Notes under the pieces: generated by a model
Database searches by the model: none
Told to the model about the DNA's origin: nothing
What the model saw: the letters and a program-made list of their open reading frames with translations, nothing else
Program-made: the position numbers and the translations under genes
Shown: piece after piece, positions 24,847-33,189 of the stretch
Position numbering within the stretch: position 1 is the stretch's first letter
Layout of the letters: each line of letters opens with the position of its first letter
Source of the DNA: Pseudomonas sp. HS6
GTDB taxonomy: Bacteria > Pseudomonadota > Gammaproteobacteria > Pseudomonadales > Pseudomonadaceae
Direction of reading: 5' to 3'
Assembly (NCBI RefSeq): GCF_023375815.1
Contig: NZ_CP067412.1
Span: 1,860,001 to 1,924,000 of the forward strand
DNA length: 64,000 bases

Positions 24847-25157
24847 GGCGCCTCCTGACCGTGAATGCGGTTGGCCTGGGTGTCGATGTGCATGCCGTCA
24901 CGCACCACGGTCTGGCAGGCGCGGCGCTTATGCCGGCCGTTGATTTTCACCAGGCAGCACTGGCACACGCCCATGCCGCAATAGGCACCGCTGATCTGGT
25001 TGTGATCGTTGCGTGCGATCTGGCGCACACCGAGGGACTGAATGACGCTGAGCACGGTTTCGCCGATGGCGGCGGTGACCGGTTGGCCGTTGATGTGGAC
25101 AGTCATATCCGCCTGCGCCAAGGGCTGGATATCGAAGGTTCTTTCTAGGCAGTGCAT
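24843..25157 (-). CDS. hcnA: Hydrogen cyanide synthase subunit HcnA
   Basis: A 104-residue [2Fe-2S] protein. Cysteines C60, C65, C68 and C81 (AYCGMGVCQCC ... RRAC) have the plant-ferredoxin-like spacing of HcnA and of small dehydrogenase iron-sulfur subunits. The length equals that of known HcnA proteins if ATG 25157 is used. An ATG at 25169 would add four residues but lies within the RsmA-type site and has no ribosome site. First gene of hcnABC, a biocontrol and toxicity trait of plant-associated pseudomonads, expressed at low oxygen and high density. Confidence 0.88.
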   Translation of the reverse strand: MHCLERTFDIQPLAQADMTVHINGQPVTAAIGETVLSVIQSLGVRQIARNDHNQISGAYCGMGVCQCCLVKINGRHKRRACQTVVRDGMHIDTQANRIHGQEAP

Positions 25158-25165
25158 TGCGATGA

Positions 25166-25175
25166 TCATCCGTGA
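25166..25175 (-). promoter_or_regulatory. RsmA/RsmE binding site over the hcnA ribosome-binding site
   Basis: On the coding strand TCACGGATGA presents GGA in the loop of a TCA/TGA stem, just upstream of the hcnA start. The same TTCACGGATGA sequence is the described RsmA site of P. fluorescens hcnA. Three other GGA motifs occur in the leader. It implies Gac/Rsm translational control. Confidence 0.75.
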
Positions 25176-25332
25176 AAAGTTCAGGTGAGGTTGAAACAGC
25201 TCCTTGCTGCACTACACCTTGCCGGCACGTGGGGGTTATCTCTCTCTATCGCGCCGGCAGGTTGGTTCCGCTCGCGCAGCAACGTGCGCGCAAGCAATGT
25301 AGTCGATCCAGCGGCAAGGGCCTGGAAATTTC

Positions 25333-25374
25333 AAGGTAGGGGATATCGCGCCGACGAATATTGATCCAGGCCAT
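25333..25374 (-). promoter_or_regulatory. hcn promoter: ANR-type box and -10
   Basis: On the coding strand ATGGC-CTGG-ATCAA (25361-25374) matches one half and partly the other of the ANR/FNR consensus TTGAT-N4-ATCAA. TACCTT (25333-25338) lies 32 bp centre to centre downstream, the spacing of a class II site at -41.5. The implied leader is about 170 nt. ANR activation of hcn under low oxygen is established in pseudomonads. Confidence 0.65.
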
Positions 25375-25401
25375 GGAAATGACTGTACGGTTCTGCGCCG
25401 G

Positions 25402-25950
25402 TCAGTTGGAGAAGACGAACTGCCCTTTGATCTTCTTCGAACCGATGAAACCGAGGTCAGGGAACAGCTTGGTTTTCAGCCACGCGACATAAAACACCAG
25501 GGCCAGGGTGAGGCCTACGCTGACCAGCGTGGCCACCGGATCTTCGGCGTAGTCCTTGAACAGGCGTGAAAACTGGCTGAGCGTGAGGATCACGAAGACG
25601 GTGTAAGTCTGTGCGGAGTACTTGTAGAAACCCCAGGCAAACAGCAGCGGGATAGCGCCACCGATCAGCGTGAGTGCCAGGGCCAACCCGATGCTGGAGT
25701 TCCAACCGAGTGCAAATCCGATGACCGCGCCGATCAGCGCCTGAATACAAAACAGCACAATCAGGATCGTGACCTTGCGTGCATGCTGGCGACGCAGTGC
25801 CGGGTCAATGTGCGAACCAATCCAGTAAGCCAACGCCCGATCCTTGACCGCCCCACCCGAAAACGCCTTGAAGGTTTCGGTTTTCGAGCGCCCGGCGTCG
25901 AGCATCTCATCCAGCTGCCGTTTGATTTCCTTCTTGTCCAACGTCTTCAT
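25402..25950 (-). CDS. Inner-membrane protein of unknown function
   Basis: A 182-residue protein. A cytoplasmic N-terminus (KKEIKRQLDEMLDAGRSKTETFKAFSGG), which resembles a small helical regulatory segment, is followed by three to four hydrophobic helices between about residues 65 and 165 and a short tail ending IGSKKIKGQFVFSN. I do not recognise the family. It starts at ATG 25950; the six extra upstream residues in the frame have no ribosome site. The terminator at 26020-26052 lies just upstream, so it has its own promoter. It ends before the hcn promoter. Confidence 0.7.
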   Translation of the reverse strand: MKTLDKKEIKRQLDEMLDAGRSKTETFKAFSGGAVKDRALAYWIGSHIDPALRRQHARKVTILIVLFCIQALIGAVIGFALGWNSSIGLALALTLIGGAIPLLFAWGFYKYSAQTYTVFVILTLSQFSRLFKDYAEDPVATLVSVGLTLALVFYVAWLKTKLFPDLGFIGSKKIKGQFVFSN

Positions 25951-26019
25951 CCTTAAACAGAAATGCAAGCGGCCGATCCGCTTGCGGTGACGATTCTCGC
26001 TGCTGGTCTTTCAGAAAGC

Positions 26020-26052
26020 AAAAAGCCGCTTCCACCCGAAGGTGGAAGCGGC
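26020..26052 (-). terminator. Rho-independent terminator downstream of the 24-residue membrane peptide
   Basis: GCCGCTTCCACC/GGTGGAAGCGGC is a perfect 12-bp stem with the loop TTCG on the coding strand, followed by TTTTT (AAAAA on the plus strand at 26020-26024). It ends the 26164/26075 unit. Confidence 0.93.
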
Positions 26053-26074
26053 CGAGGCACAAGCCCCAGAAGGA

Positions 26075-26149
26075 TCAGTGCACGAACAGGGCGATCAGAA
26101 TGATGATCGGGATTGGCACGCCGAGGAAAAACAGCAGTAGTGAGCGCAT
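26075..26149 (-). CDS. 24-residue hydrophobic membrane peptide
   Basis: The peptide MRSLLLFFLGVPIPIIILIA... is almost entirely one transmembrane helix, with a basic residue at position 2 and His at the end. It has a good ribosome site, GGAG about 8 bases before the ATG, and a strong terminator 23 bases after the stop. It lies 14 bp after the neighbouring membrane protein gene, so the two look co-transcribed. Small single-helix proteins of this type recur beside stress genes in many proteobacteria, but no function can be stated. Confidence 0.75.
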   Translation of the reverse strand: MRSLLLFFLGVPIPIIILIALFVH

Positions 26150-26163
26150 GGTGATACTCCTTG

Positions 26164-27102
26164 TTAACGGACCGGAGGCAGTGTGGTCGTGGTGTAGGTT
26201 TCGACTTCGACGTACTCGACCGCATCCCGACGGCGACCGCCGAAGGTGGCCGACAGACTGGCGAAGAACGCACCGGCCAGCAGTGCGATGAACATCCACA
26301 GCGAGGTCAATGCAGCGACTTTGGCGGCAGTGTCAGCGGCTTGCTGAGCTTTGACCTTGGCGTCGGCAATCGCCTTTTGCGTACGAGCGTAGATTTCATC
26401 GACGCGACGTTCGGCATCGGCCTGGGTCAGGTTGGTACGTTGCGCCACCAGTTGTGCAAGGTAGGTGCGATCCTCGGGGCTGAGCTGACCGTTGGCCAGG
26501 CTCTGGGCGAAGATCCGGGTCACGGCGCCATGGGCGGCGTCATCACTGACGGCAGCAGGACGATCGTCGCGGAACAGGCTGTCGACGAAGTAACCGTACT
26601 GATTACTGTCGGTGTTGGCTGCCGCTGTACCCGCTGCCTGAGTCATGGCGCTGGCTGCGCCACCGGCAACACTTGCACCGGCCTGCACACCGCCACTGAC
26701 GATGCTGCTGACCGAACCGACCACCAGCGTCGCGGTGACCAGCGTGGCTACGCACCAGGCAAGGAAGCCATGGGCGGTGTCGCGGAAATACACCTCGTCA
26801 CCGTGCATGTTCGCCCACTTCACCCGCAGGCGACCGGCGATGTAGCCACCGAGTCCCGAAGCGATGATTTGCGTGGCGGCCAACCATACGATTGTCGAAA
26901 TGCCCAGTCCCTTGGCGCTGATGCCCTCCCCGGACCACGGTGATACAGCGGAAAAGCCCAGACCGAAACCGAGCAGCACCAAAATCAACGACAGTGCCGC
27001 GGCAGCCGCGGCCCCAGCGAAGATCGCGCCCCAGGACACCCCTGAGACGTTGCTCGACTCTCCTTCAAAGGCAGGATAAAACCCATCAGAGGATCTATTC
27101 AT
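26164..27102 (-). CDS. Multi-helix membrane protein, 'PhnA-like' annotation group
   Basis: A 312-residue protein. Membrane helices occur at about residues 22-48, 68-92, 112-142 and 275-297. Between them a soluble loop contains ANGQLSPEDRTYLAQLVAQRTNLTQADAERRVDEIY, followed by an Ala/Lys-rich helix. Proteins with this layout are often labelled PhnA-like, without biochemical basis. ATG 27102 follows GGAGCA. It is probably in one unit with the 24-residue peptide. Possibly a stress-induced envelope component, by inference only. Confidence 0.72.
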   Translation of the reverse strand: MNRSSDGFYPAFEGESSNVSGVSWGAIFAGAAAAAALSLILVLLGFGLGFSAVSPWSGEGISAKGLGISTIVWLAATQIIASGLGGYIAGRLRVKWANMHGDEVYFRDTAHGFLAWCVATLVTATLVVGSVSSIVSGGVQAGASVAGGAASAMTQAAGTAAANTDSNQYGYFVDSLFRDDRPAAVSDDAAHGAVTRIFAQSLANGQLSPEDRTYLAQLVAQRTNLTQADAERRVDEIYARTQKAIADAKVKAQQAADTAAKVAALTSLWMFIALLAGAFFASLSATFGGRRRDAVEYVEVETYTTTTLPPVR

Positions 27103-27292
27103 TGTTGTTCTGCTCCCGGCATGAAAAATGGTGTTACAACTCGTCAGCAGATGAATTGCAGTGACCGTGCCAGTCGCCAACATTAAATAAATCTATAAAA
27201 TTCAATAACTTAAAAAGACTGAACTTCCTAAGACCATGCAATTTGCAACATGGGTTCAATAACAGCGTGCTTTATGCATTGGCACAAACCGC

Positions 27293-27628
27293 TCATTTTC
27301 GTCTGTAGCTCTTTTTGCCACTGGGTGTCAGGCAATACACGCCGCCGCGCGGTCCGGTGCAGAACGAACCGGTGCCACAATCGCAGCCGTCATTGCTTTG
27401 CAGAAACTGCTGGGGCTGCGCCTGTTCACGGATGCCGAACATGGCGGCACAGCTCTTTTTCGAGCCGCTGATGGAGCCGTCATTGCACAGAAACAAATCG
27501 CCATCGCAGCGATCAATGCCGCCCTTCTTCCCGGAACACGGGGTGTTGGCGGCCAATGCCGAAGCACTTAGCAACGCCAGAAGCATCCCGGCCATCGGCA
27601 TCCAGCCACCGCGAATCAACTTGCCCAC
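27293..27628 (-). CDS. Secreted Cys-rich protein, YdcA-like domain plus GPRGG/SGKKSY tail
   Basis: A 111-residue exported protein. A signal peptide ends near ALAA-N at about residue 26. The first mature half, CSGKKGGIDRCDGDLFLCNDGSISGSKKSC, looks like enterobacterial YdcA. The second half, CDCGTGSFCTGPRGGVYCLTPSGKKSY, resembles the short basic GPRGGxYxxTxSGKKxY module found in DNA- or wall-associated proteins. GTG 27628 is chosen for its GGGAGAG ribosome site. The combination and the even number of cysteines suggest a disulfide-stabilised periplasmic or secreted protein of unknown role. Confidence 0.65.
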   Translation of the reverse strand: MGKLIRGGWMPMAGMLLALLSASALAANTPCSGKKGGIDRCDGDLFLCNDGSISGSKKSCAAMFGIREQAQPQQFLQSNDGCDCGTGSFCTGPRGGVYCLTPSGKKSYRRK

Positions 27629-27804
27629 GGAATCTCTCCCTCGAAAATATGGCCATATGATATCAATTTTTCGGGAAATAAATCGGCAACCACGGTGGGT
27701 CATTTGCGTTTGTATCAACTACAACATGAAAGTTAATTTAAAGCGTTATTGCAAAATCTTGGCAAAATGCTGCCATTCCGTTTGAACCGATCAGCAGGCC
27801 TCCC

Positions 27805-28488
27805 ATGACTCGCATCTTGACCATCGAAGACGACGCCGTGACCGCCCGGGAAATCGTCGCCGAACTGAGCAGCCACGGCCTCGACGTGGATTGGGTCGAC
27901 AATGGCCGCGAAGGCCTGGACCGCGCCGTCAGCGGCAATTACGACCTGATTACCCTCGATCGCATGCTGCCCGAACTCGATGGCCTGGCCATCGTCACCA
28001 CTTTGCGCACTATGGGCGTGTCTACGCCGATCCTGATGATCAGCGCGTTGTCCGACGTCGATGAGCGCGTGCGTGGCCTGCGCGCCGGCGGTGACGATTA
28101 CCTGACCAAGCCGTTCGCCACCGATGAAATGGCCGCCCGGGTCGAAGTGTTGCTGCGCCGTCAGCACAATGGCGGCACCCAGCCGACTACCCTGCGCGTG
28201 GCGGACCTTGAGCTGGACCTGATCAGCCATGAAGCCAGCCGCGCCGAGCAGGTGCTGACGCTGTTGCCCACCGAATACAAGTTGCTGGAATTCCTGATGC
28301 GCAACAGCGGCCAGATCCTGTCGCGGATGATGATTTTCGAGGAAGTCTGGGGCTATCACTTCGACCCGGGCACCAACCTGATCGACGTCCACATCGGTCG
28401 CCTGCGCAAGAAGATCGACCCGCCGGGCAATGTCCCGTTGATCCGTACGGTGCGAGGCTCGGGTTATGTCATTGCCGAACCCGTCTGA
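27805..28488 (+). CDS. OmpR-family response regulator
   Basis: A 227-residue two-domain regulator. The receiver (1-120) has the acidic pocket EDD at 8-10, phospho-acceptor D52 in LITLDRMLPELDG and Lys in YLTKPF. The winged helix of the OmpR type follows (about 130-225, LLPTEYKLLEFLMRNSGQILSR ... IRTVRGSGYVI). It overlaps the downstream kinase gene by 23 bp, so the two form a two-component system. By sequence style it is near CopR/metal-type regulators, but the stimulus is not evident. Confidence 0.92.
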   Translation: MTRILTIEDDAVTAREIVAELSSHGLDVDWVDNGREGLDRAVSGNYDLITLDRMLPELDGLAIVTTLRTMGVSTPILMISALSDVDERVRGLRAGGDDYLTKPFATDEMAARVEVLLRRQHNGGTQPTTLRVADLELDLISHEASRAEQVLTLLPTEYKLLEFLMRNSGQILSRMMIFEEVWGYHFDPGTNLIDVHIGRLRKKIDPPGNVPLIRTVRGSGYVIAEPV

Positions 28489-29860
28489 CGGTTGGCGTTC
28501 CTCCAGCAGCCGGCTGCTGGCGCTTTACAGTTCGTTGTTCGTGGCCTGGAGCGCGATCCTCATGGGGGTCATGTATTTCGAGGTATCCGGCTACCTCGAC
28601 AACCTGGCCAAGCATTCGCTGATGCAGCGTCAGCACCTGTTTTCGCACTTTCGCGGCGACCAATTGGAAGACGCACTCTCTGCCAGCATGACCTTCGATA
28701 TCCGCGGAATCGATGCCTACGGCCTGTTTGACGCTGACCACACCTACCTCGGCGGCGCCTTGCAGAAGATCCCCGCGTCCCTGCCGCTGGACGGCAAGAT
28801 CCACGAGCTTCCCGACTGCTCCGAATCCGACGACCCGACCCTGCCCAATGACAGTTGCGATGCGGTCGCGACGCCGACCCGTGATGGTCGCTGGCTGGTA
28901 TTGGTGCGCGACAACGGTTCGCTGTTCGCCGTGACAAGGATCATTCTTCGTGCGTTGCTCTGGGGAGTTTCACTGACGATTGTGCCGGGGATCATCGGCT
29001 GGCATTTGCTGCGCCGTCGGCCGCTGCGGCGGATCCGGGCGATTCAGGCCAGTGCGCAATCGATAGTCGCGGGTGACCTGACCCACCGTTTGCCACTGTC
29101 CAATCGCCGCGATGAACTGGACATGCTCGCGGCCATCGTCAATGCCATGCTCGATCGCATCGAGCGTCTGATGAACGAAGTCAAAGGCGTGTGCGACAAC
29201 ATCGCCCATGACTTGCGCACCCCGCTGACCCGCCTGCGAGCGCAGTTGTATCGCATGCAGCAACAGGCCGGCGAAGGCTCGCAGGAAGCCGCACAACTGG
29301 ATCTGGTGCTGGCCGAGGCCGATACGCTGATGGCGCGGTTTCGGGGTTTGCTGAGGATTTCAGAGCTGGAGGATCGCCAGCGGCGTTCGGGTTTCGTCGA
29401 GCTCGATCCGGTGTTGTTGCTGCAGGAACTGCACGAGTTCTATCTGCCGCTGGCTGAGGAAGACGAACTGCGTTTCGAGCTGAACATGCCTGAAACCCTG
29501 CCGATGCTGAATGGCGACCGGGCGTTGTTGTTTGAAGCCTTGGCCAACCTGTTGAGCAACTCGATCAAGTTCACCCCGCCGGGAGGCACGGTGATTTTGC
29601 GTGGGGTGAATGATGCGGGGCATACCCGAATTGAAGTGCATGATTCCGGCCCCGGCATTCCCGAATCGGAACGGGAAGCGGTGTTCCAGCGTTTCTATCG
29701 CGCCGAGGGCGGACAACCGCAGAACGGCTTCGGACTGGGGCTGTCGATCGTCGCGGCAATTGTCAGCCTGCATGGGTACAGTCTTGAAGTGGGCAGCAGT
29801 GAATTGGGTGGCGCAAAACTGGTGCTCGATTGCCGGCAGAGTTTGATTTCACAGTCCTGA
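28466..29860 (+). CDS. Sensor histidine kinase
   Basis: A 464-residue membrane kinase. Helices at about 17-37 and 155-180 flank a periplasmic sensor of about 115 residues that contains two cysteines (ELPDCSESDDPTLPNDSCD). A HAMP domain (about 180-235) follows, then the HisKA box CDNIAHDLRTPL with phospho-acceptor H248, and the ATP-binding N (NLLSNSIKFTP), G1 (DSGPGIP) and G2 (GFGLGLS) boxes. It pairs with the overlapping OmpR-type regulator. The two cysteines could act as a redox or metal sensor; this is inference. Confidence 0.92.
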   Translation: MSLPNPSDGWRSSSSRLLALYSSLFVAWSAILMGVMYFEVSGYLDNLAKHSLMQRQHLFSHFRGDQLEDALSASMTFDIRGIDAYGLFDADHTYLGGALQKIPASLPLDGKIHELPDCSESDDPTLPNDSCDAVATPTRDGRWLVLVRDNGSLFAVTRIILRALLWGVSLTIVPGIIGWHLLRRRPLRRIRAIQASAQSIVAGDLTHRLPLSNRRDELDMLAAIVNAMLDRIERLMNEVKGVCDNIAHDLRTPLTRLRAQLYRMQQQAGEGSQEAAQLDLVLAEADTLMARFRGLLRISELEDRQRRSGFVELDPVLLLQELHEFYLPLAEEDELRFELNMPETLPMLNGDRALLFEALANLLSNSIKFTPPGGTVILRGVNDAGHTRIEVHDSGPGIPESEREAVFQRFYRAEGGQPQNGFGLGLSIVAAIVSLHGYSLEVGSSELGGAKLVLDCRQSLISQS

Positions 29861-29874
29861 CTATTTGGTAGTGG

Positions 29875-29899
29875 TCGTTCCCACGTTGCGTGGGAACGA
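29875..29899. repeat. TCGTTCCCACG palindrome
   Basis: TCGTTCCCACG-TTG-CGTGGGAACGA is a perfect 11-bp hairpin of the family seen at 244-351. It lies between the convergent kinase and SRPBCC genes and may end both transcripts. Confidence 0.8.
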
Positions 29900-29908
29900 T
29901 CATGAAAC

Positions 29909-30319
29909 TCAGGCCGGGTAGTTGGCGCGCAGCGCTTCCAGGCCACCCTGATAGATGCCGCTGAACAACGCCACCACTTCCTCATCGCTCACGCCCTTGG
30001 CCGTGAAGCGCCCCGACCATGTCACCCGTGCGCCTTGCCCCTGAGTGTCGACGCGAATCGTCGCCAGATAATCCGTGGCCGGAAAAGGTGCCTGCTCGAT
30101 CGAGTAGCTGTAGGTCTTGCCCGCGTTATCGAACGTCTCCAGACGCTCGATCACCACTGCGCCGTCGGCAGTTTGCAGAGTACGTACACGTCCGCCATCG
30201 CTCAGTTCACTCTTGGGAATGAACGGCAGCCAGTCCGGCAGCGTGTTGAAGCCGCCGATCAATTGCCAGACCTGATCGGCCGAGGCCGGGATGTCGATGG
30301 ATGCTGATGCTGTTGCCAT
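29909..30319 (-). CDS. SRPBCC (START-like) ligand-binding family protein
   Basis: A 136-residue single-domain protein of the polyketide-cyclase/MxaD-like SRPBCC fold. SIDIPASADQVWQLIGGFNTLPDWLPFI is the usual N-terminal strand-helix, and VTWSGRFTAKGVSDEEVVALFSGIYQGGLEAL is the C-terminal helix. No signal peptide. It is the third gene after an aldo/keto reductase and a short-chain dehydrogenase, 30 bp after the latter, so it probably binds a hydrophobic intermediate of that pathway. The substrate is unknown. Confidence 0.85.
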   Translation of the reverse strand: MATASASIDIPASADQVWQLIGGFNTLPDWLPFIPKSELSDGGRVRTLQTADGAVVIERLETFDNAGKTYSYSIEQAPFPATDYLATIRVDTQGQGARVTWSGRFTAKGVSDEEVVALFSGIYQGGLEALRANYPA

Positions 30320-30349
30320 AAATAAACGTCTCTCTCAAAGAATTCAGGT

Positions 30350-31147
30350 TCAGATTGCCAGGCTGTCGACCACGCCGCCGTCGACGCGCAAGGCGGCGCC
30401 GGTGGTGGCGGAGGACAGCGGTGAAGCGATGTAGGTCACCAGGTGCGCGACCTCTTCGACATTGGCCACGCGCTGGATGATCGAGGTCGGACGGGCCCGG
30501 CGCACAAAAGCGTCGGCCTCGTCCCGCAGGCTGCGGCCGGACTCGGCGGCGGCGTCCTTGAGCATTTCCTCGACGCCGTCGGTGAAGGTCGGCCCCGGCA
30601 GGATTGCATTGACCGTGACACCAGTGCCGGCCAGCCGTTTGGCCAGGCCATGGGACACTGCGAGGTTGGCGCTTTTGGTCACGCCGTAGTTGATCATGTC
30701 GGCCGGGGTGGCCACGCCGGATTCCGAAGACAGGAAGATCACCCGGCCCCAACCCTGCTCGACCATCGCCGGCACGTAATGCCGGGACAGGCGCACACCG
30801 GAGATCACGTTGATTTCATAGAAGCGCGTCCACTCATCGTCGGGCGCGTCGAAGAAGTCCACGGCGTTGTAGATCCCGAGGTTGTTCACCAGGATGTCGG
30901 CTTTCGGTTCGGCGGCGAACAGTTTCTGCGCGCCTTCGGCCGTGCCCAGATCCGCCGTCAGACCACGCAATTGCGCGTCCGGCACGGCTTGCCGAATGCT
31001 CGCCAGTGCCTGTTCGACCTTGGCCGCATCACGACCGATCACCACCACCGTGGCGCCCGCCTCGGCCAGCGACTGGCTGATGCCCAGGCCGATACCCGCT
31101 GTGCTGCCGCTGACAATCGCCAGTTTCCCGCTCAGATCGATCTTCAT
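30350..31147 (-). CDS. Short-chain dehydrogenase/reductase
   Basis: A 265-residue NAD(P)-dependent SDR. The cofactor motif is GSTAGIG (residues 14-20), the structural NNLG motif is present (NNL-G at 88-91), and the catalytic residues are S140/S141, Y154 and K158 in the YxxxK motif. Its start overlaps the end of the aldo/keto reductase gene by 4 bp. It is likely to oxidise or reduce a product of the same pathway. The substrate cannot be read. Confidence 0.9.
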   Translation of the reverse strand: MKIDLSGKLAIVSGSTAGIGLGISQSLAEAGATVVVIGRDAAKVEQALASIRQAVPDAQLRGLTADLGTAEGAQKLFAAEPKADILVNNLGIYNAVDFFDAPDDEWTRFYEINVISGVRLSRHYVPAMVEQGWGRVIFLSSESGVATPADMINYGVTKSANLAVSHGLAKRLAGTGVTVNAILPGPTFTDGVEEMLKDAAAESGRSLRDEADAFVRRARPTSIIQRVANVEEVAHLVTYIASPLSSATTGAALRVDGGVVDSLAI

Positions 31148-32166
31148 GCTTTCACCTCGTCGATGGGTAATGGTGCACGTTCGGACACCAGTTTCGCTTC
31201 ACGCATGGCCTGCCAGAAACCGGCCGGAATGACCGCCGACAGCGCCGCCATGTCTTCGGCGATGCGCCCCGGTTTGCTCGCGCCGGGAATCACTGCCGCC
31301 ACTGCCGGATTGGCCAGCGAGAATTGTAGTGCAGCTGCTTTGACATCGACGCCGTGAGCGGCGGCGATGCGTTTGATCTGCTCGACCTTGGCAATGATTT
31401 GCGGGCTCGCCTTCTGGTATTCGAAGTGCGCGCCACCGGCCAGGATTCCGGAGCTATATGGGCCGCCAACAACGATTTCAACGTTCTGCGCCCGCGCCGA
31501 ATCCATCAAACGCTGCAAGGCGCGGTCGTGATCGAGCAAGGTGTAGCGGCCGGCCAACAGGAAGCCGTCAGGCTGCGCTTCGGTCAGGTCGAGCGTCAAC
31601 TCGCACGGCTCGACTTTGTTCACGCCCAGGCCCCAACCCTTGATCACGCCTTCTTCGCGCAGGCGGGTCAGAACTTTGAAGGCGCCGGTGCGGGCCTGAT
31701 TGAAATACTCCAGCCATTGGTCGCCGTAGAAATCCTGAGCGATGTCGTGCACCCAGACGATGTCGAGGCGATCGGTTTTCAGGCGTTCGAGGCTGTCCTC
31801 AATCGAGCGTAACGTGGCGTCGGCGCTGTAGTCGTTGACGATCTTGTTCGGGCGGCCGTGTTCGAACACCCCGCTCTTTTCGCCCAGATCCCGGGCGGCG
31901 GCGTCTTCGACTTCATCGAGAATGACCCGGCCGACCTTGGTGCTGAGCACATAGTCGTCGCGCTTGTAGCGGGACAGTGCCTCGCCGAGGCGGATTTCCG
32001 ACAGGCCCGAGCCGTAGAACGGTGCGGTATCGAAGTAACGCACACCGGCATCCCACGCCGCATGCACGGTGGCCTGGGCTTCTTCCTCGGGGATGGCGCG
32101 GAACATGTTGCCCAGGGGCGCGGTGCCGAAGCCCAGCTGGCCGGGCAGTTTATCTTTCAAGCTCAT
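31144..32166 (-). CDS. Aldo/keto reductase
   Basis: A 340-residue TIM-barrel oxidoreductase. VRYFDTAPFYGSGLSEIRLGEAL contains the catalytic Asp and Tyr, STKVGRVI the Lys, and LDIVWVHDI the His. The C-terminal IPGASKPGRIAEDM forms the NADP-binding end. It resembles the L-fucose/pyridoxal dehydrogenase-like AKR subgroup, but that is a tentative placement. First gene of the AKR-SDR-SRPBCC operon, divergent from a LysR gene that probably controls it. Confidence 0.88.
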   Translation of the reverse strand: MSLKDKLPGQLGFGTAPLGNMFRAIPEEEAQATVHAAWDAGVRYFDTAPFYGSGLSEIRLGEALSRYKRDDYVLSTKVGRVILDEVEDAAARDLGEKSGVFEHGRPNKIVNDYSADATLRSIEDSLERLKTDRLDIVWVHDIAQDFYGDQWLEYFNQARTGAFKVLTRLREEGVIKGWGLGVNKVEPCELTLDLTEAQPDGFLLAGRYTLLDHDRALQRLMDSARAQNVEIVVGGPYSSGILAGGAHFEYQKASPQIIAKVEQIKRIAAAHGVDVKAAALQFSLANPAVAAVIPGASKPGRIAEDMAALSAVIPAGFWQAMREAKLVSERAPLPIDEVKA

Positions 32167-32279
32167 GGGGATTTCCTCGTAGTGTCGGGGTCTTGGTTGA
32201 CCGTTGAGCAGATCCTAGATTGCGACACTCAGACCGTCCAAGACATAATATGCAGCACTTGAGTCCCTATAGGTCTTAC

Positions 32280-33176
32280 ATGATCGATTTCCGCCAATTG
32301 CGCTACTTCGTCGCCGTCGCCGAGGAAGAGCACGTCGGCCGCGCCGCCGAGCGCCTGCACATTTCCCAGTCGCCCCTTAGTCGGCAGATCGCCCAACTCG
32401 AAGAGCGCCTGGGCTTGACCCTTTTCGAACGCAGCCAGCAGCGCATCCGCCTGACTCGCGACGGTCAGACCTTCCTTGCCGAAACCCGCGCCCTGCTGAC
32501 CCACGCCAATCGTCTGGAATCCCTCGGCAAACGCCTGGGCCGTGGCGAAGAAGGCGGTTTGTGCATCGGTTACATCGAAAACGCCATGCACGCGGGCGTA
32601 TTGCCCAATGCCTTGCGCGTGCTGCGGGTGGATCGGCCGAACGTGCATGTCGCGCTGTATAACCTCAGCTCCGCTGAACAACTTGAGGGCCTGCGTCAGC
32701 GTAGTCTCGATATCGCGCTGGTCAGCGAACCGCCGACGACCGACGATCCTGACTTGCTGGGCTTTCAGGTGCTGGACGACCCGATGCTGCTGGCGCTGCC
32801 GGAGCAACATCCTCTGGCCGGACAGGCTTCGCTGAGCCCGGATGATCTGGCCACTCAGGAATGGATCGGCGTGCAACCCCGTCAGGACGCGGGCGACGAT
32901 TTTGTGAGTGCCTGCCTGCGCGCCGGCTTCACCCCGGATGTACGGATGCAGGCGACCGAGCCGTTCACCGCGCTGGGGCTGGTGGCTTCGGGGCTGGGGA
33001 TTGCAATGATCCAGAAAGGCTTGAGCCACAACGCCCCGCCGGGTGTGGTGTTGCGGGAGGTGCCGTGGCTGGCGTTTACCACGCCGTTGTGGGCGGCTTG
33101 GCACCGGGTCAATTTGCGGCCGTTGGTGGAGACATTCAGGACGGTGCTGACGGGCTCGGACATCTCGGGCGCGTGA
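32280..33176 (+). CDS. LysR-family transcriptional regulator (BenM/CatR-like subgroup)
   Basis: A 298-residue LysR protein. The start MIDFRQLRYFVAVAEEEHVGRAAERLHISQSPLSRQIAQLE is typical of the aromatic-catabolism subgroup, so ATG 32280 is favoured over the frame start at 32220. The effector domain begins near residue 90. It is divergent from the AKR-SDR-SRPBCC operon across 113 bp and is the likely activator or repressor of that operon. Confidence 0.88.
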   Translation: MIDFRQLRYFVAVAEEEHVGRAAERLHISQSPLSRQIAQLEERLGLTLFERSQQRIRLTRDGQTFLAETRALLTHANRLESLGKRLGRGEEGGLCIGYIENAMHAGVLPNALRVLRVDRPNVHVALYNLSSAEQLEGLRQRSLDIALVSEPPTTDDPDLLGFQVLDDPMLLALPEQHPLAGQASLSPDDLATQEWIGVQPRQDAGDDFVSACLRAGFTPDVRMQATEPFTALGLVASGLGIAMIQKGLSHNAPPGVVLREVPWLAFTTPLWAAWHRVNLRPLVETFRTVLTGSDISGA

Positions 33177-33189
33177 CTAAAGACGCGGT

